A DNA stretch of 64,000 nt. It comes from Carallia brachiata (Eukaryota; Streptophyta; Magnoliopsida; Malpighiales; Rhizophoraceae). The position numbers and the translations under genes are program-made. The stretch covers positions 210,468 through 274,467 of the forward strand of contig JADCRB010000045.1 of the NCBI GenBank assembly GCA_021464245.1. Direction: 5' to 3'. The notes beneath the pieces were generated by a model. The model ran no database searches, was not told the origin of the DNA, and worked only from the letters and a program-made list of their open reading frames with translations. Positions 60,201-64,000 of the stretch are shown one piece after another (the stretch's first letter is position 1; each line of letters starts with the position of its first letter).

Positions 60201-61800
60201 GGAACAATTCAAAGTGTGATATCTAGAGCTTCAAATTCATGCCCCTTTGGGTGCAAAATTCTATGGTAACCCAAGGGCATCTTCTTTTTCTTTTTACAAT
60301 TGACCTATTTCAAGCCAGCGATTACACAGTTTTTTGATCAGGCATCAGCTTATAACCTGGAAAAACACAACGAAGCCAGCTGGAACAATCGTGAAATTTT
60401 CCTCTAATGCTTTTTTTAGTTTGCCATTCACAAGAAAAATGGTATCTTATCCATCAGTAAATGCAAATCAAAAGACCATAAAATGCACAAATTACTTGGG
60501 AAGAGATACCCATTCTGTAAATTCCATGGAGCATAATTATCGGACCAGCGGACATGGCAACAGTCCAAAACCTACAATGAAAGATTTGATAACTCAGTCA
60601 TGGGAATGTGGTAAGATGTTTAATATAAATGCAGCAACAACATTAAATTCTGCATAATTAAATTTAGTTAGAAGAATAACACATCTGAATTACAAGCATC
60701 CAATCTCTTGCTTCCTCATCAATGTTCCCTTTTCCATCTACATGTGCATTTGTCGAGTGATGTTACCAGGAATCCTGAAAGACAAAACAAGAAGAAATAA
60801 TTAATGCTAATTTCTACAGATTTTGACAATTTACGCAAACGTTATGGACCTTACTGCTCTTCCACGGACAGATTCAATGTTCCAACATAGTTTAGCTACA
60901 AAAAAAATCATTCTTGGGTAAGTGATTACAACTATAAAGAAATTTTACAGTGTAACATGAACAAAGAACAAGAAAAAAGTGCAAAAACATATCACCTGAC
61001 AAATAAGTACCTGCACAAAGACCAAAAAAATAAAAGCTGAGGTTAACTTTATGCCTCAGTATTATGGATAAAACTTGAAATCAATAAAAGATTAGGATTC
61101 TTGAAGTAATGAAAATCAAAGACAACTTAAATTTATCCAAAAAAAAAAAAAACTTGAATTTAACCCTGAAAAAACCAGCTTAAATTGGTCGCCACGCTTA
61201 CCTGAATGTTTGTCTATGGAATAAAGACCAAAAGAAAAAAGAAGAAAGAAAACGGGAAAGCAAAGATTGAGTTTATGTCTTAATATTTACCAACAAAGGA
61301 GGAGGATCAACCCTTGCAGAAGCAGGACCAAAGCATATAAATAAACGTTGAAAGCCGGTTCCGTGGAAGCCAGCTGGAGATCCGGCCATGGTTTTGGCCC
61401 ACCAACTTGTACTGAGCGGCGGCGAAACTCTCATGAAGAGAACAATCGAATACTTATGACAGATCGGGAGAAAAGGAAATTAACAAATGGACGAAGAGCG
61501 CGGCCCAATCTTCACATTTGAAAACTAACGGCCAAGAAATCAAAAGTACCTGCGTTCAAATCAAAATCAAAAACAAGATTCTTAGTTCTTTCCGTTAAAA
61601 ACAGAAAACCAAACTTAAAACTTTACCTGAGACGAAGGAAGAAGAGCGCGAGTCCGATTTCAACCGTTTAAGCATCGAGTGATGGACCGTGGAATTCTTG
61701 GGGAGATTAGGGTTTTGTAGAGCGGTAATGGAAATTGAAATTCTCTTTCAGACAAAGAAAAAAAAAAGAAAAGAAAAGAAAAGAAGATTAAATAGGTTGT
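57240..61800 (-). repeat. Repeat block C (duplicated unit with internal duplication)
   Basis: The word series beginning GTATTGAGGA-TATCCGCAACAG appears twice inside this block (57,255 and 59,450), so it contains its own partial duplication. 58,300-59,830 aligns with 47,210-48,750, and 60,610-61,990 with 30,950-32,110. Minus-strand exon-like stretches occur (for example a first exon 61,675-61,627 reading MLKRLKSDSRSSSFVS before a GTAAAG donor, and 61,436-61,291 reading MRVSPPLSTSWWAKTMAGSP). No complete frame was found and no family recognised. Confidence 0.5.
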
Positions 61801-62000
61801 CTTCATAGAATGCTCTGTATTTGTTTGTATTTATAAGGGGGAATTTGAGGCCGGTGGCTCTGTTTTGAGACGCAAGTGACCGTTGCGAACTCCCGTCTCC
61901 TACCCGCGGAAGGAAAACCGCCTTTACCTTGGATTCCCTCCCAAACAGTTTCCCAAACAGTTGCTACTCTTGGCTGTGGGAGGATATGTAATTTTACCTA
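61801..62000 (-). promoter_or_regulatory. TATA promoter of block C unit
   Basis: A minus-strand TATAAATA lies at 61,835-61,828, followed after about 30 bases by leader-like DNA with an AGGGTTTT-type telobox (61,709-61,716 on the plus strand) and then an ATG at 61,675. The region is conserved in block A (TATAAATA at 31,957-31,950), although the flanking third-kilobase DNA is diverged. Confidence 0.5.
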
Positions 62001-62440
62001 TATACCCTCGCTGATTCTAAGCTTCCCAAATACTAATGTCTCTCTCTTTTTATTTGCTTTTTTTTTTCCTGATAAAAAATAATTCTTTAAAAGCGATTAT
62101 ATGAGAATTTTTATTTTAACTCTTTTTTTTAGTGAGTATAAGTTACTCATAATTTTATACTACATAATAAGTGTAATTCATTTGAATAAAAAAATTAAAA
62201 ATAATATTTGAATAATATTAAATCATGAGTTAATTTTATGTAGTATAAAATTAATATTAGATCATGAATAATATAAAGTTTCAGTTAGATCATGAATAAT
62301 ATTAGATCATGAGAATTAAAATTATATATAATTTTCATTTCATATAAGACTTTTTTTAAATAAGAATTGGTCAAATTAATAAAAACATAGTTTGATCTAA
62401 CTTATATAGTTTGGCCAAATTATATAAGGTACGTATGTAA
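62001..62440. other. AT-rich junction between block C and TNL-3
   Basis: AT-rich DNA with a repeated word TAGATCATGAATAATAT (three near-copies at 62,255-62,310). No gene. It replaces the remainder of TNL-3 exon 4 and exon 5. Confidence 0.5.
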
Positions 62441-63160
62441 GTATACGTACCTTACGTTCCTTGAGACCTCTGGAAACATCTGGACTCTACTGCAACCAGA
62501 GAGGTCAAGAGTATCAAGACATCCCATATCAAAGTTGTTCAGAAGACTCTTAAGCTCCTTACAGTTCTCCAACCTTAAGCTCGAAACCATACTGAATTGG
62601 CTTAAGGACAAGAAATGCTTAACAATATTCTCAGACTGCTTGTAGTGAAAGAGAATTAAGTGCTAGTGACTAGTAAATCAAAGAGAGCCTTTTGATCAGT
62701 TAGACTAGATCATTAATTTGAATAACTTGTACCTCAACATATTTCCAAAGTCGGGTAACTCAATTAATAGTGGATTCTCGAGACAAAAATCTGATGGCAA
62801 ATATTCTAATAAACGTCTATGCCAATAAAAATACCTCAGCTCATTAGGAAGGTAATTAAGATCTTGAGAGAGATGCACTTTGCATTCTTCTTCTCCACCC
62901 CTTCGACATCCTTTGAAATGTGGATTCTTAAAAATTTCAAGTTCCACATGTTTTTTTTTTTCAAAAGCTTTAGGATTGAAGTGAATGTCTTTTTTTAGCT
63001 TGCTCATATTAAGAAATATACCTTCAACTGTTATCGTTGCCCGAAAAATAACATTAAAAGCAAAAATAAGTGAGCACAAAAAGTGAATTGCAATTTTCAT
63101 AGTGCATCTTATCGTGTCTTTCACATATACTTGATAAATATTTTGTAAATCTCACAATAT
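62440..63160 (-). pseudogene. Truncated TNL pseudogene (TNL-3), LRR exons only
   Basis: On the minus strand, an exon-3-like piece (about 63,045-62,735) reads VEGIFLNMSKLKKDIHFNPK, then YLPNELRYFYWHRRLLEYLP. An exon-4 start (about 62,635-62,452) reads LSQFSMVSSLRLENCKELKS and SGCSRVQMFPEVSRNVRYVY. Exon 3 has an expanded lysine stretch, an altered joint and lacks its normal acceptor G at GTRKIEG (ATITVEG instead). LRR sequence stops abruptly at about 62,452. The end of exon 2 is just recognisable to about 63,160, where repeat DNA shared with 34.2 kb begins. TIR and NB-ARC are missing. Confidence 0.82.
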
Positions 63161-63169
63161 GCTAAGTTC

Positions 63170-64000
63170 AGTAATTTTTCTTGTAAAAAATTAATATTTC
63201 TTACCCTCATTTTTGTTTAAGATAAAAATATTTTTCAAAAACAAATATTAAATCTTTACCCCTTATTTTCCTTTCATTCTTCCCCCTTCAAGCGGATTGA
63301 GGACTTCGAAACTTCTTGGTAGCGCGCCTTTTTTTATCCACTAACAACCTTTTGGCAATTTTGTTGGCTCCGATCGGCATAGACCTTGTGACTATTTTCT
63401 GACCAAAGAAATGAAACAGGTTATTGTGACGCCGGACAATAGACAAATTCATATTGAAATATGATTATGACTACCTTTTTTAGAAAAAAAATAATTTCTC
63501 CGTGGGAAGTAAATATAGAAGCACCTAAAATAAAGATAACACCCGTAATATAGAAGCACCTAAAATAAAAATAACACCCGTCGACCATAGATTCCTATCT
63601 ATTTTATTTACTTGTTTTTTGGTGAGAAAATCTATATAATCAAGAAACATATTTCTAAAACAAGGTGTTTACTACACTTACTCACTTCTTTATGAATATA
63701 CCGAATCAATTATATATATATTTTTTATTTCAGTTAAATCTCATTTAATTTTTGTTTTCTTATGTGTGGAAGTAGAATTGAGTTACCACCCTCCTCTTGA
63801 TCAGATGACAATTCATCTACAAGGGTCGATAGCCACAACAGCAAAAATCAACTAAGTTAGCTTGATTTTTTTTTTTTTGTTAATATGTATTGTTATAAAC
63901 AAACAAAAGTACAAAAAAGAAGCTAATAAAGAAAATGATTAAAAGAATATCCATCCACAATAATACATGTACGACAAAGAAAAAGGAAACCCTGCTGCGA
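63170..64000. repeat. Second copy of the 34.2-35.0 kb segment, running off the window
   Basis: Same order and orientation as 34,180-34,990, ending at the window edge inside CCTGCTGCGA. An internal 33-base unit (ATATAGAAGCACCTAAAATAAA) is tandemly doubled at 63,507-63,576, unlike the first copy. In copy one this segment precedes the orphan C-JID exon, so a further TNL relic may lie to the right. Confidence 0.75.

Overview
The window looks like nuclear DNA of a dicot, probably a woody eudicot; the TNL sequences bring Citrus relatives to mind, but I hold that weakly. Grounds: AT-rich introns with GT-AG borders, plant-specific families (ALWAYS EARLY, a CBM-CBS SNF4 fusion, TIR-NBS-LRR genes, SYP7 SNARE), and plant SINEs and MITEs.

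Left part (1-20,560), single-copy housekeeping genes: the last exon of DNA polymerase zeta REV3 (+, 19-192); an ALWAYS EARLY / LIN9-like gene of the plant DREAM/MuvB complex (+, 4,422-13,861, 5' UTR exon from about 3,240); and, convergent with it, an intact 13-exon SNF4-type SnRK1 regulatory subunit (-, 19,736-14,654, 477 aa). Most ALY exons are clean, but 10.46-11.42 kb carries an in-frame stop and several frameshifts, and one 3' exon seems missing.

Middle (20,560-34,000): AT-rich, almost gene-free, rich in small non-autonomous DNA transposons. Two have 8-bp target duplications (hAT type, 23,920-24,592 and 32,896-33,783), one is Tourist-like (32,225-32,487), and three are fold-back elements. 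Between them lies the first copy (about 27.9-32.1 kb) of a repeated, TATA-bearing unit of unknown nature.

Right part (34,000-64,000): a TIR-NBS-LRR cluster, all on the minus strand and built by repeated duplication. I see one intact TNL (52,031-56,025, five exons, 1,157 aa), one nearly full-length pseudogene (about 38.5-42.4 kb), one truncated copy (62.4-63.2 kb), an orphan C-terminal exon (35.4-35.9 kb) and a 26-codon TIR scar (44.16-44.24 kb). They are separated by multi-kb repeat blocks (27.9-32.1, 35.9-37.8, 46.4-51.3, 57.2-62.0 kb) that align with one another in pieces. Sequence at 34.2-35.0 kb returns at 63.2-64.0 kb, so the cluster probably continues past the right edge.

The most unexpected item is a complete 120-bp, phase-0 exon of a SYP7-type Qc-SNARE (38,207-38,326), with splice sites, on the TNL strand just beyond the C-terminal exon of the TNL pseudogene.
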